Below are positions 32,961 to 41,566 of a stretch of 48,379 bases of DNA, in pieces. The translations under genes were made by a program, and so were the position numbers. Under the pieces are notes generated by a model. The model searched no databases, was not told where the DNA came from, and saw nothing but the letters and a program-made list of their open reading frames with translations. The stretch comes from Ferirhizobium litorale. GTDB lineage: Bacteria > Pseudomonadota > Alphaproteobacteria > Rhizobiales > Rhizobiaceae. Location of the stretch: NCBI GenBank assembly GCA_030028905.1, contig JALDYZ010000023.1:1-48379 (forward strand), given 5' to 3'. Each line of letters begins with the position of its first letter. The first letter of the stretch is position 1.

Positions 32961-33108
32961 GTGCTCATGCAACTTTCGGCGATATCGCAAACCATCGATT
33001 GCTTATGGTTGATATAGGGCGCAGTATGTCTTGTCGGTAGCAATTGAAGCGGGCGCTACTGCTTACGGGTCACATCCTGATCTTCGCCCCAAGCAAAGGA
33101 GGACGTCC

Positions 33109-33495
33109 ATGTCTTCCCCCCACCCAAAACAATATCTCGAACCCGATGATTTGCGCCTGTTGAGGAACGTGTTGAACTCCGCGGGGTTCAACGGCAGCAC
33201 GACAACGAATCAAAAGCGTGTCGCTGCTCATACTGTCCTGACAGCATATCAGAACGGCACGAAGACGAAACAAAAGCTGATTGCTGCCATTCGAGGGAAT
33301 TCGCTATCCCGAAGGCATTTCCCGCGCAAACTGGTGAGATCCGAAGCGCTTGATCGGTGGGATGACGACGGAGGTGCGATCCCCGAAGCTTCGCAATCTG
33401 CCCATATCAACGGGAACCCCAGTGTGGAGATAGACCGGCGTATCGCCATGAACCGAAGCCACCTACCAGGACAATTGGCTCGCGCCTGCGAATAA
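33109..33495 (+). CDS. hypothetical protein, 128 residues
   Basis: AAGGAGG seven bases before ATG 33109 sets the start; the longer frame from 33031 lacks such a site. The first about 75 residues are a compact helical domain (LEPDDLRLLRNVLNSAGFNG, NQKRVAAHTVLTAYQNGTKTKQKLIAAIRGN), the rest is polar. The N-terminal pattern recurs in rhizobial small stress-cluster proteins as far as I recall. No function is known. Confidence 0.68.
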   Translation: MSSPHPKQYLEPDDLRLLRNVLNSAGFNGSTTTNQKRVAAHTVLTAYQNGTKTKQKLIAAIRGNSLSRRHFPRKLVRSEALDRWDDDGGAIPEASQSAHINGNPSVEIDRRIAMNRSHLPGQLARACE

Positions 33496-33519
33496 GGACA
33501 ATGTTTTGGCGCGTGGATG

Positions 33520-33544
33520 GGAACAAAACGGGCTTAGAGGCGTT
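33520..33544 (+). promoter_or_regulatory. EcfG promoter (exact consensus) with no gene directly behind it
   Basis: GGAAC (33520-33524), 16 bases, CGTT (33541-33544). Transcription would start near 33552, but the next plausible start codon is 33823 and a strong terminator intervenes at 33689-33728. Confidence 0.72.
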
Positions 33545-33551
33545 TCGCACG

Positions 33552-33728
33552 TAGCCGCGTCGTAGCATCAAAACAAAGCGGCAAGGGCCCCGCTGCCCAT
33601 TGGTGGCAAACCAGAACTTGGAAAGGGCCCGTCCCATTTTTGCTGCGGTAACCCTATTGCCCCCAGCTTCTCGGGTTGCAATAGCAACGGAGGCCCGATC
33701 TGCCCCTACAGGGCCTCCTCTTCCTTTC
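33552..33728 (+). ncRNA. candidate small RNA from an EcfG promoter to an intrinsic terminator
   Basis: The interval begins at the predicted start of the EcfG promoter and ends with GGAGGCCC (33689-33696), a 14-base loop, GGGCCTCC (33711-33718) and TCTTCCTTTC. Inside, GCGGCAAGGGCCCCGCTGCC (33580-33599) can form another hairpin. No ORF with a ribosome binding site starts in this region. About 175 nt is a normal length for a trans-acting RNA; this is a prediction from sequence only. Confidence 0.5.
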
Positions 33729-33822
33729 GCGCCTCCTTTGACTGCCGGTTACAGAGTGGATCGGAGCGAGGAGTCGTCGGCGGTGCTCAACTGGTGGTGA
33801 TGTTGGGACGCCGAGGTATTCA

Positions 33823-34032
33823 ATGACTGAACGAAACATCTTTCTGCTAGTCGTGCTTGCCGCAATCATCGTGCTGTTGCTCTTGGTGTACAACGGCGGC
33901 ACGCGGCAACTCGATTCAGCTAGTGCCCCTGCAGCAAATGTAGGATTGAGCCAAGGCGGGAAAGCCCACCTTCAGAATTCGACTGGCACAATCGGGCACC
34001 GTGACATCGCTGGACGCAGCACCGAAACCTAG
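33823..34032 (+). CDS. small N-terminally anchored membrane protein
   Basis: A 69-residue protein whose residues 5-24 (NIFLLVVLAAIIVLLLLVYN) form one transmembrane helix, followed by a polar, periplasm-like tail. The ribosome binding site is weak. It lies about 95 bases after the terminator of the candidate small RNA. I do not recognise the family. Confidence 0.55.
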   Translation: MTERNIFLLVVLAAIIVLLLLVYNGGTRQLDSASAPAANVGLSQGGKAHLQNSTGTIGHRDIAGRSTET

Positions 34033-34224
34033 ACTAGTTGGCGAAATTCGGGCAGTGGGAGCCGGGAACAATCGCTTTGTGATTTGTCTTGCCCTCAGCC
34101 GGGGAGTAAGGTCTTCGTTTCCGGGGTTAAGGGAAGCAAGCGGGGGCGGAGAGCCCGGTGGCCCATAGATGAGTGGCGGGCCGGGTTCCTCTCTTCGCAG
34201 GCAGTAGATCGTCACGCCGCTTGC

Positions 34225-34709
34225 CGCAATCGCAAGACGGATATACTTTCGCGCCGTCTGCTCCGGCATTCCGGACTTGTTACGGACCCAGTAGAGCCAT
34301 TGGCCGCGAGGACGATCAGCCTTCACCTTCAGCAGTTCGCGTCCGTATATTCCACAATCTTCTCGTTAGTGACCTTGACGTGTCTGGATGCCGCAGGCGT
34401 TGCCTTGAGGCCCGTTAGGCTCTCTCCCCGAGGCGCCTTGAACAGATCCACATAGATCGCCCCTGCAAGCGCGCGGCGCTGATCCATTTCGCCCTTCAAT
34501 TTGCTGATCGCGTACATGATCCACCCCAGCGGCAGGCGATCCCACATTTCAAGCCATGCGCTGGCGTCTTGCTCGATGAATTCGGAGCATGAGGTAACCA
34601 GGTCAGACGCGGCCCATATCACATGGGATTCCAACGGTGCCTGAGCACCTTTCGTCTCGGCGAGCGTTGTCAAGACGAGGCGCAAATGCTCTTCACCGCG
34701 TATCTGCAT
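34225..34709 (-). pseudogene. DUF3102-like protein, frameshifted
   Basis: The frame from 34709 to 34329 encodes LRLVLTTLAETKGAQAPLES, a pattern seen in rhizobial hypothetical proteins, and ends VKVTNEKIVEYTDANC. At that point the next frame continues the expected DUF3102 pattern: RELLKVKADRPRGQWLYWVRNKSGMPEQTARKYIRLA. This resembles the EAGRRLIEAK..HGEWLPWL....F..RTAQRYMRLA motif of DUF3102. I infer a frameshift near 34335, or a fusion of two decayed genes. The C-terminus is lost after about 34225. Confidence 0.5.
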
Positions 34710-35438
34710 GATTTGTATGAGCGTGCTGACCGCGCGAGTCTGATATGGCTCGGGATCGGTGTTTGCCGGGAAATGCGGACCACGCCGCCTGCCACCAACG
34801 ACGAACTACGGCAAACTGGTCCCTAACCGACGTAGCCGCCAGTTCCGGGACGGCAGACACGTTGAATGCGCGACTAAATCAACAATATCGGCTCGAAGGA
34901 GGCATTGAACGATCCCCATCTTTTGATGGTTGGGGGCGGTGGGCGGCAGGCGTCGTCGCAAGCCAGTTCGTGCAGTCGGTCGATCACTGGATTGCGCTTG
35001 GTCGGCAGGCATTCATATGCTCTATGTGGCGACACAATAGTGTGCGGCATCCGACCCCGCGCAAGCGGTAAGCTGTGACCGTCCAAAGGTGATCCGCTTG
35101 ATGATAATATATATCTGAGGCGTCCGCTTTCGGCTACCGGCTCGGAAGGCGGACGGTCCATCAACGGCCAGCACCGGGAGTTCGACGCCTGACCGGACGA
35201 CTTCCGCTGCTGGCGCAAACCTGCAACTCGGCGGCATCTGTGCATGTCCGCTTCTGGGATACTACCGTGCTCCGTTCAGTGCCCGACTTGCGGGCGCGAA
35301 GCGGAAATCATTTCCGCTTGCGGCCGGCCCATTGCTGACAGCGCACCGTTTCAGGATCACCGCGCCAACTTTAGCTTGTGGTCGAATGGGGAGGAGAAAA
35401 GCGGCAGCGATCAGCGGCTCGCAAGCGCGTCGCAAGTT
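34710..35438. other. 730-base gap without a supported gene; one perfect palindrome
   Basis: No frame on either strand has a recognisable domain and a ribosome binding site. The notable structure is a 21-base perfect palindrome, AAGCGGAAAT-C-ATTTCCGCTT, at 35299-35319. The rest looks like decayed DNA. Confidence 0.4.
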
Positions 35439-37370
35439 CTATGGCTGCCCGAGAGGGTTCGCCTTCGCCGCCTCGCATTCCGGCAGTCGCACGGGTTTGG
35501 CGAGTTTCGCCAGCGCCTCGGGCTTGGCGCACGCCGGGAAGCCAGCCAGCGGCATCGTCTCGATGAACCGAGCGCGCTCCACTGCGCTTAGGCCCGGTTC
35601 ATTGATCATGCTCTCTACAGTCAGGTCCGGGTGCTGCTTGAGAGCTTCTGTAGCCGAAGCAGTCGCCTGATCGGTTCGACCAAGTGCCGCGAGGGAGCTG
35701 CTGCGGACCACCCACGTCCACTTTTGGTAGTTGTTAGGCGTCATGCGCTCCAGCATCTTCACCGCGTCCTCATACCGGCCCGCCATAAAATAGGCAGGTG
35801 CGAAGAAGTTGGACGCCCACATCGGATAGTTCGGGTCGAGCCGCATGACCTGGTCGACCATTTGAGCCCCGCGTTCGGGTTCACCAAAGCGTGCTGCAAA
35901 GCCGGTGTAGAAAGTCAGGATTTCGGACGAACCCGGAGCTAGGCGAAGGGCCGTGTCCAGCTCAGACTTGGCGCGGCCCATGTCGCCCCGATTAGCTAGG
36001 CTCATACCAAACACCGCATGTGCTTCAGCGTCGCTCGGATCAAGCCGCACCGCGCGTTCGGCCACATCGTCGGCCGCCTTGCGGTTGCTTTCGGGATTGA
36101 CACCAAACAACTCCAATAGTTCATGAGCATGGTAAAGTTCCACCCAGGCCCGTGCCAGCTCCGGGTCTAACTCGACGGCGCGGTTGAGAAGCGTTATGGC
36201 CTCTTCCTCATCCGCTATGGTGAGCTTTTCAATCTTCTCGGACCCTAGAAGATAGTAATCATAGGCATTGAGGTTTTCAGGCCGTTTACGCTTGGCTGCA
36301 GCCCGCCCGGCCTCTTGAATCAGTCCCACTCCACCGCCGAGGCGGTTGGCGACCTGCTCTGCGATTTCGGTCTGAACGGCGAACACGTTCTCAGCGGGCC
36401 TGTCCCATTTCTCCGACCAAAATTGTTGGCCGCTTTTTGCATCGATCAACTGTGCTGTGATCCGCACCCGGTCCGCCTGACGCTGGATCGAGCCTTCCAG
36501 TACAAAGCCCACATGGAGCGCGATAGCGACCTGGCGGGCATCCACCGGTTTGTCTTTATAAACTTCTGTCGAATTCCGCGCCATCACCTCGAATTCGGGA
36601 AACCGAGCGAGGTCGGTGATGATGTCCTCTGTCAGGCCGTCGGCCAGACGCCCGCTGGCCTCGTCGCCGCCATAATTGTCGAAGGGCAGCACCGCCACCG
36701 ACGGTTTGCCGCTCAAAGGTTCGGGCTGCAAGAACCACCAGACCCCGCCGCCCGCCAGAGCAAGCGCTACTATCGACGCCGTAGCCGTTTTCGCCCAACG
36801 TGGTATCATTCCGAGAAGCGGGCGACGCGTCCGTTTGCCGTCGAGTCTCAGCCTGTACATCCGCACCGGGCGGCTAATGTTCTTGACCTGCTGCTCGCCG
36901 GCGAAATCGAGGGGCCAGTCGAGTTTGCCCAGGAGATGATCGTATGCCGTTCCCGACACGATCACGCCGCCCGGCTCCGCCAATTGCTCTAGCCGCGCGG
37001 CGACATTTACGCCATCGCCATACATATCGCCGTCCACCAACACCACATCGCCCAGATTGATGCCGACGCGGAATACGATGCGCTCAGCCTCCGGTAGGCC
37101 GGCGTTGCGCGCCGCCACGGCATTCTGAAAGTCCGCGGCGCAGGCAACCGCATCAACCACGCTGTCAAACGCGACGAGCGCGCCGTCGCCCATCAGCTTG
37201 ATAACGGTGCCATGGCGCTGGGAGATGGCGGGGTTGATCAACTCGGCACGGATGGTCTTCAGTCGCTTGATGGTACCGGCCTCATCGGCTTCCATCGCCT
37301 TCGAGTAGCCTACCATATCCGCCGCCAGGATCGCCAGTAGCTTCCGGTCGAGCTCGGGGACACTCATCAT
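35439..37370 (-). CDS. class III adenylate/guanylate cyclase with TPR-like C-terminus
   Basis: A 643-residue protein. Residues 5-175 are a class III cyclase domain: LLAILAADMVGYSKAMEADE, KLMGDGALVAFDSVVDAV, RVGINLGDVVLVDGDMYGDGVNVAARLEQLAEPGGVIVS, with the metal-binding aspartates (AADMVG, GDGA). A single transmembrane helix (about residues 195-215, ASIVALALAGGGVWWFL) follows, then a TolB-like N-domain (PSVAVLPFDNYGGDEASGRLADGLTEDIITDLARFPEFEVMARNS) and TPR-like repeats to the C-terminus. This architecture is abundant in Rhizobiales. It probably makes cAMP in response to an unknown signal. It stands alone. Confidence 0.93.
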   Translation of the reverse strand: MMSVPELDRKLLAILAADMVGYSKAMEADEAGTIKRLKTIRAELINPAISQRHGTVIKLMGDGALVAFDSVVDAVACAADFQNAVAARNAGLPEAERIVFRVGINLGDVVLVDGDMYGDGVNVAARLEQLAEPGGVIVSGTAYDHLLGKLDWPLDFAGEQQVKNISRPVRMYRLRLDGKRTRRPLLGMIPRWAKTATASIVALALAGGGVWWFLQPEPLSGKPSVAVLPFDNYGGDEASGRLADGLTEDIITDLARFPEFEVMARNSTEVYKDKPVDARQVAIALHVGFVLEGSIQRQADRVRITAQLIDAKSGQQFWSEKWDRPAENVFAVQTEIAEQVANRLGGGVGLIQEAGRAAAKRKRPENLNAYDYYLLGSEKIEKLTIADEEEAITLLNRAVELDPELARAWVELYHAHELLELFGVNPESNRKAADDVAERAVRLDPSDAEAHAVFGMSLANRGDMGRAKSELDTALRLAPGSSEILTFYTGFAARFGEPERGAQMVDQVMRLDPNYPMWASNFFAPAYFMAGRYEDAVKMLERMTPNNYQKWTWVVRSSSLAALGRTDQATASATEALKQHPDLTVESMINEPGLSAVERARFIETMPLAGFPACAKPEALAKLAKPVRLPECEAAKANPLGQP

Positions 37371-37507
37371 CGTTGCCTTGCATGAACATGCAATTGTGAC
37401 GGCAGTCTACACCCATCGAAGCGCCGAAACTAGCAAACCTCCAAGCGGCATGTCTGCTTCCCTGGCGCGTTCCGGACGCGGCCACACTAGCGAAGCGGAC
37501 GGATGGC

Positions 37508-37660
37508 TTTCAGCAAGGCGTTCGGGTACTAGGCAAGCTGTTCCGCCGGCTGTTCCTCACCCGGCTGCTCGCGCGGCACGATAGCGGTCGGCTTACCTTC
37601 TTCGGATCGATGGCGCACTTCATCGACCGCGCCTGGAACGTGGCGCCGGCATACTGACAT
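37508..37660 (+). pseudogene. IS91-family transposase fragment
   Basis: In frame the sequence reads QQGVRVLGKLFRRLFLTRLL and ARHDSGRLTFFGSMAHF, the pattern of IS91/ISCR-type transposases (GKLFR..FL..L..LH..GRL.FFG...HL). It then diverges and stops at 37658-37660. Both ends are absent, so this is a remnant between the cyclase gene and a small membrane protein. Confidence 0.7.
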
Positions 37661-37765
37661 AGAGCTAGATGGCGATCAGCTCGGCGAGCGTGGTCCCCCA
37701 GGTGGAGAACGGCGAGGCCGTAGACCGTTCCGGCGGGGCGCAGACAGACATCGCTGCCGAATAGC

Positions 37766-37963
37766 TCATTTTGACGACGGGCCAATACGCTTGAGTAAGT
37801 CCCAGACGGGAAGTGCTGCAAGACCACCGATGACGCCCGCCACATAGCTCGGAATGGATCCGGCAAACACTGCCTGCCAGACAAGGCCAATCACGTAACT
37901 GGCCGCCAACATCGTTACCACCGTTATGATCAGTCGCTGCCAGAGAGGAAGGTGCGTGTCCAT
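37766..37963 (-). CDS. 65-residue membrane protein
   Basis: Two hydrophobic helices (LIITVVTMLAASYVIGLVWQAVF and YVAGVIGGLAALPVW) with a short charged tail (DLLKRIGPSSK). The composition and GC bias are those of a real small inner-membrane protein. The ribosome binding site is weak. Not recognised by name. Confidence 0.6.
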   Translation of the reverse strand: MDTHLPLWQRLIITVVTMLAASYVIGLVWQAVFAGSIPSYVAGVIGGLAALPVWDLLKRIGPSSK

Positions 37964-38359
37964 GAATCTATAACCGTAATACGAGGATGATCTGCCTATT
38001 CAACAGACATTGTAAAGCAAAAACTACACCCGATAAATTTTGGATTCCCCGCCGTGCAACTTTGCGACGCGCGAAATCGCTATCCTAAACGCAAACGCTC
38101 GTGCCCCCGCATTGTTCGGCTATGGAAGATCCGTATGCACACTCGCAGGAACCTTTTGGCAATGGCTCGTTCGACGTGCGTAGCCCGGCAGATGCTTCCT
38201 CTACCCGCACCGATGCAAAGCAGGCGTAGGCGCGCATCCCCTGGGCCGAGGGTTAGGTTGTGGAGCGGGGCTTGCCATTTCAACCGCTCCCCTTCCATTT
38301 TTCGGTTCTGGCCATAGTTACTTGCTGTATTCACTTCATTTTTTCGAAGGAAGAGGAAT
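37964..38359. other. 396-base gap with a terminator-like hairpin
   Basis: No convincing gene. A 35-codon frame from ATG 38122 lacks a ribosome binding site. GGAAC at 38149 with CGTT 15 bases on is a possible short-spaced EcfG site, and GGAGCGG/CCGCTCC (38262-38290) followed by CCTTCCATTTTT is an intrinsic terminator, so a short transcript may arise here. Confidence 0.35.
38262..38302 (+). terminator. intrinsic terminator
   Basis: GGAGCGG (38262-38268) pairs perfectly with CCGCTCC (38284-38290), loop 15 bases, followed by CCTTCCATTTTT. It ends about 60 bases before a small membrane protein gene. Confidence 0.6.
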
Positions 38360-38527
38360 ATGGCTACTTCGGTGCTCATCAGTATTCTGATCACTTTCCT
38401 GGTGATCGTGCTGGTTCTCTATCTGATCAATCGGCTGCCGCTGGACAGCCGCGCGAAGCAGATCGCACAGGCCATCGTCATCATCATCGGGATCATTTCG
38501 CTGCTGCGATACCTCGCAGTGTTTTAA
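38360..38527 (+). CDS. 55-residue two-helix membrane protein (Thivi_2564-like)
   Basis: GGAAGAGG before ATG 38360 gives a good start. The protein has two transmembrane helices (SVLISILITFLVIVLVLYLI and AQAIVIIIGIISLLRYLAVF) linked by NRLPLDSRAKQI. This resembles the Thivi_2564 family of small membrane proteins, which have a conserved linker with a LPLD/R pattern. Function unknown. Confidence 0.7.
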   Translation: MATSVLISILITFLVIVLVLYLINRLPLDSRAKQIAQAIVIIIGIISLLRYLAVF

Positions 38528-38617
38528 ACTGCGAGTGCGCGATGCACGATGCCGTTGAATCGAGTTTGACTTCGCAGGATGCACGGCTTCTGAGAAAGCA
38601 ACCGCCACCAGGGGGCT

Positions 38618-39721
38618 TCATGTCTTGGGCTCAGATTCCAGGCGTTGATCCGAAGCCGCGGTTTGCATTCGCTCTTCGAGCTCCGCTGCGACCCACTCCA
38701 GAAAGAGGTTGTAGGCCACGGCCAGCAACGTGGGGCCCAGGAAAAGTCCTATCAGACCAAAGGCCAGGACACCACCGATGAGACCGAACAGCCCCAGCAG
38801 TACAGGCAGGTTGGTATTTTGGTTCAGCAGATACGGTCGAAGAAAGTTGTCGATGCTGCTGATGAGAAGCAATCCCCATATCGCAACGAAGATACCCCAG
38901 CCGATAGACCCTTGCAGTAACAACCAAAGTGCAACCGGCCCCCATAAGAATGGTGGCCCGCCAGGCACGAACGACAGCGCGAATGTTAGACAGCCCAGTA
39001 ACAACGATTGAGGCACACCGGCAATCCAGAAACCTATGCCGGCCAGCAGACCTTGCGCAAGGGCCGTTCCGATCATTCCGTATACGACGCCTTTCACCGT
39101 CAGGCCAATTACTGCAAGCAACCTCCTGGAGCGAGGACCGGCAACGCGTTCCCCGATCTGGCGCATGAAACCGATCATGCGTCGGCCATGCAGGAACAGG
39201 AAGAAGGTAATGAACACACTGAGCGCGAGTTCGAGGAGGCCGGTACCGAAAGCTGCCCCACCAGCGAGAGCTATATCGGTGACAGGGCCGATCAGTTTTT
39301 TCAGTTCGACGATGAACGCGGGAGCGTCGTCGGCAAGGCTATCCCAGTAAGCTGCCAGACTCTCGCCAATAATCGGCAGCTCTCTCACCCAGCCTGGAGG
39401 CGCCGAGGGACCTTGGTCGAGAATGCGCGTTATTCCTTTGGCCAAACTTGTTACGTCGTCGGCAAGCGCCGTCACGAGGAAAACAAGCGGCGCGACGATA
39501 GCCAAGACCACCAGCAAGGTCGTCGCTGCGGCCGCCACCGCCCGGTAACCTCCGACAGCACGCTCGCACCAGCGATAGACAGGCCACGTCGAAAAACAAA
39601 TAACTCCAGCCCATAGTATTGCAGAAAGGAAGGGCCAAAGGACAAGAGTGCAACCAATTGCCAGCAGCAAGAGCGCACCGATGCCCAGAGCCTGTTCGAT
39701 CCGGCGGCCAATAGGAACCAT
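38618..39721 (-). CDS. AI-2E family transporter
   Basis: An integral membrane protein of about 367 residues from ATG 39721 (an ORF start at 39766 is the alternative). It has about seven to eight hydrophobic helices including IEQALGIGALLLLAIGCTLVLWPFLSAILWAGVI, VFITFFLFLHGRRM and the C-terminal GLFGLIGGVLAFGLIGLFLGPTLLAVAYNLFLEW, the hallmark of the AI-2E/PerM (UPF0118) family. Members export autoinducer-2 or act as Na+/H+ antiporters; substrate is unknown here. The last 25 residues are polar. Confidence 0.92.
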   Translation of the reverse strand: MVPIGRRIEQALGIGALLLLAIGCTLVLWPFLSAILWAGVICFSTWPVYRWCERAVGGYRAVAAAATTLLVVLAIVAPLVFLVTALADDVTSLAKGITRILDQGPSAPPGWVRELPIIGESLAAYWDSLADDAPAFIVELKKLIGPVTDIALAGGAAFGTGLLELALSVFITFFLFLHGRRMIGFMRQIGERVAGPRSRRLLAVIGLTVKGVVYGMIGTALAQGLLAGIGFWIAGVPQSLLLGCLTFALSFVPGGPPFLWGPVALWLLLQGSIGWGIFVAIWGLLLISSIDNFLRPYLLNQNTNLPVLLGLFGLIGGVLAFGLIGLFLGPTLLAVAYNLFLEWVAAELEERMQTAASDQRLESEPKT

Positions 39722-39860
39722 GATCAAATCCGTCTTGTGTGAATGCCCTCCGATTAGCTCCGGCATCCTTCGGCTTCAGACCCAGCAACAATCCGCCAGT
39801 GGCGGCAATGGTCGCGGTGCCGCCGACGCACAAAAGACGAGCAGACAATCGGGTCTACAT

Positions 39861-40226
39861 TCAAAGAGCAAGAAGTCGCTTGAGCGTATTGGCCAGTTCC
39901 TTCTCCAGGAACGGCTTCCTCAGAACAATCCGGTCACCAAAACCATCCACTATCGCGTTACCGCTATAGCCTGTCGAAAAGATGAAGGGCACATTTCGCG
40001 CTGCGAGCGCTTCTGCTACCGCATAGCTGTTGCTGCCATTGAGATTCATGTCCAACATGGCAAAATCGAAGATTTGGGGTTCAATCAGGGCCAAGGCCTG
40101 GCTAACGGTGGCAGCGGTGCTCACCGATTCACATCCCAAGTCTGCCAGCATATCTTCGATCATGATCAGGATCAGCATTTCATCTTCGACAACAAGCCCG
40201 CGCCGGCCAGCAAGCAGTTTATCCAT
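39861..40226 (-). CDS. single-domain response regulator (HWE partner)
   Basis: A 121-residue receiver domain without output domain. The acidic pair is in GLVVEDEMLIL, the phospho-acceptor Asp in FDFAMLDMNLNG, the Thr in FIFSTGY and the Lys in LRKPF. The ATG at 40226 overlaps the end of the upstream kinase gene by eight bases, which together with orientation marks a two-gene operon. Single-domain regulators with HWE kinases act in the general stress phosphorelay of Alphaproteobacteria. Confidence 0.9.
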   Translation of the reverse strand: MDKLLAGRRGLVVEDEMLILIMIEDMLADLGCESVSTAATVSQALALIEPQIFDFAMLDMNLNGSNSYAVAEALAARNVPFIFSTGYSGNAIVDGFGDRIVLRKPFLEKELANTLKRLLAL

Positions 40227-41274
40227 CACGGCCACCGTTCGGTAGAGGAAACACGACCGTACAGACGACACCGTCTGCCTGGTAGTCGAGATTGACACTG
40301 CCCTCCAGTTCATGAGCCAGGCCACGCTCGATAACACGCGAGCCAAAACCTTTGCGCGACGGCGGCGTCACAGTTGGACCACCCTTCTCCTGCCAGCGCA
40401 GGACAACCCGGTCGGCTGCCGACGACGGCTCGATTGCCCATGAGATCAGGACTGATCCGGTCTCGTTGGAGAATGCCCCGTATTTTACGGCATTGGTTGC
40501 CAGTTCATGGAACGCGATGCCGAGCGCCAAGGCAATCTTTGGTGATACACGGATGTTTCTGCCCGTAATAACAAAGTGCTCCGAACCACCATCTGCGACA
40601 CCGAAGGGCTCCAAGGCTGCCTTGATCAAATCGAGCAGCCCGACGCTTTCCCAATTTTCGCGGGTCAACAGGTCGTGGGAGCGGGAGAGAGCAAACAACC
40701 GCGCCTCGATGGAATCCCGAATCTCTTCGGGGTCGGAGCTATGCCGCAAGGCCTGCCACACGATCGACTGGACAGTCGCAAGCGTATTTTTGACGCGATG
40801 ATTGAGTTCATCGATGAGCATTCTCGATCCGGCCTGCACCTGCTTGTGCTCGGTAAGGTCGATGAAGGAGGCAAAGTTCTGCACGATATCACCGCTTTGG
40901 TCGTACACAGGACTGATCTGGATTGCCGACCAGAACTCGCTGCCATCCTTGCGCCGATAGAATATTTCCGAACCGCCTTGGACCGCACCCGCAAATGCCC
41001 TCTCGATACGCGCCAGCGCGTCGGCATCGCTGCCCCGGGCCATCAGGAAGTTGAAGCCCTGGCCGAGCACCTCGTCGCGCCCATAGCCCGTCAGGTCGAG
41101 GAAGGCCCGATTGGCAAATATGATGGGGTTGTCGGGTTGTTTCGCGTCGGTAAAAACCATCGCCATGCGTGTTGTTTCAGCCGCAACGACGAATGGGCCA
41201 AGGGCTTGCCTGAAGTTTTCGACATCTGCTTCGGCAGCCTGTTGTCTTGCGTACGTTGACGGTGTTTCAGGCAT
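40219..41274 (-). CDS. HWE-family sensor histidine kinase with a LOV-like PAS domain
   Basis: A 351-residue cytosolic kinase. Residues 40-150 form a PAS domain of the LOV kind (MVFTDAKQPDNPIIFANRAFLDLTGYGRDEVLG...), but where light-sensing LOV proteins have GRNCRFLQ this protein reads GQGFNFLMA, so the flavin-binding Cys is absent. The HWE catalytic part follows with the phospho-His in DELNHRVKNTLATVQSI, the WE motif in RENWESVGLLDLI and the N-box FHELATNAVKYGA, plus a G-box GFGSRVIERGL. The response regulator overlaps its 3' end. An exact EcfG promoter lies upstream of the preceding small ORF. Confidence 0.9.
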   Translation of the reverse strand: MPETPSTYARQQAAEADVENFRQALGPFVVAAETTRMAMVFTDAKQPDNPIIFANRAFLDLTGYGRDEVLGQGFNFLMARGSDADALARIERAFAGAVQGGSEIFYRRKDGSEFWSAIQISPVYDQSGDIVQNFASFIDLTEHKQVQAGSRMLIDELNHRVKNTLATVQSIVWQALRHSSDPEEIRDSIEARLFALSRSHDLLTRENWESVGLLDLIKAALEPFGVADGGSEHFVITGRNIRVSPKIALALGIAFHELATNAVKYGAFSNETGSVLISWAIEPSSAADRVVLRWQEKGGPTVTPPSRKGFGSRVIERGLAHELEGSVNLDYQADGVVCTVVFPLPNGGRDG

Positions 41275-41380
41275 ACCCGTGCTTGTCCGGTTGTTTAGCA
41301 GGCGTAAGCTGGCCAATAACCTTACACTGGCCGCATTTCCTCGGCCAGTGTTGGAAGTATCCCCGAATTGAAGGGGCCGA

Positions 41381-41464
41381 TCAATACCAGCGACCCCGAC
41401 CGTATAAGCCGCCACTAAGCAACAAAACCAAGACAACGATGATGAGAAGCGTGGTGAGGTCCAT
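41381..41464 (-). CDS. 27-residue hydrophobic peptide
   Basis: ATG 41464, with a GGGAG ribosome binding site, encodes a hydrophobic helix (MDLTTLLIIVVLVLLLSGGL) and a YGRGRWY tail. Very short proteins ending GRGRWY are common in Rhizobiales. It precedes the kinase gene by about 107 bases in the same orientation and shares its EcfG-like promoter. Confidence 0.65.
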   Translation of the reverse strand: MDLTTLLIIVVLVLLLSGGLYGRGRWY

Positions 41465-41566
41465 TTCGAGTCTCCCGGGAGCACCCTGGCCGTCTCCATC
41501 GCGTTGATCTACGCGGTGCGCTGCTGGCGATTACTCCTGCGAATACAACGTGCAGCATCGGGTTTG

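Noticed and set aside
34874..35245. A 123-residue minus-strand ORF in the gene-free stretch
   Set aside because: Composition is not protein-like and there is no start signal or domain pattern.
38146..38168. GGAAC with CGTT after 15 bases as an EcfG promoter
   Set aside because: The spacer is one base short of the accepted range and no gene follows, so it is mentioned only under the gap.
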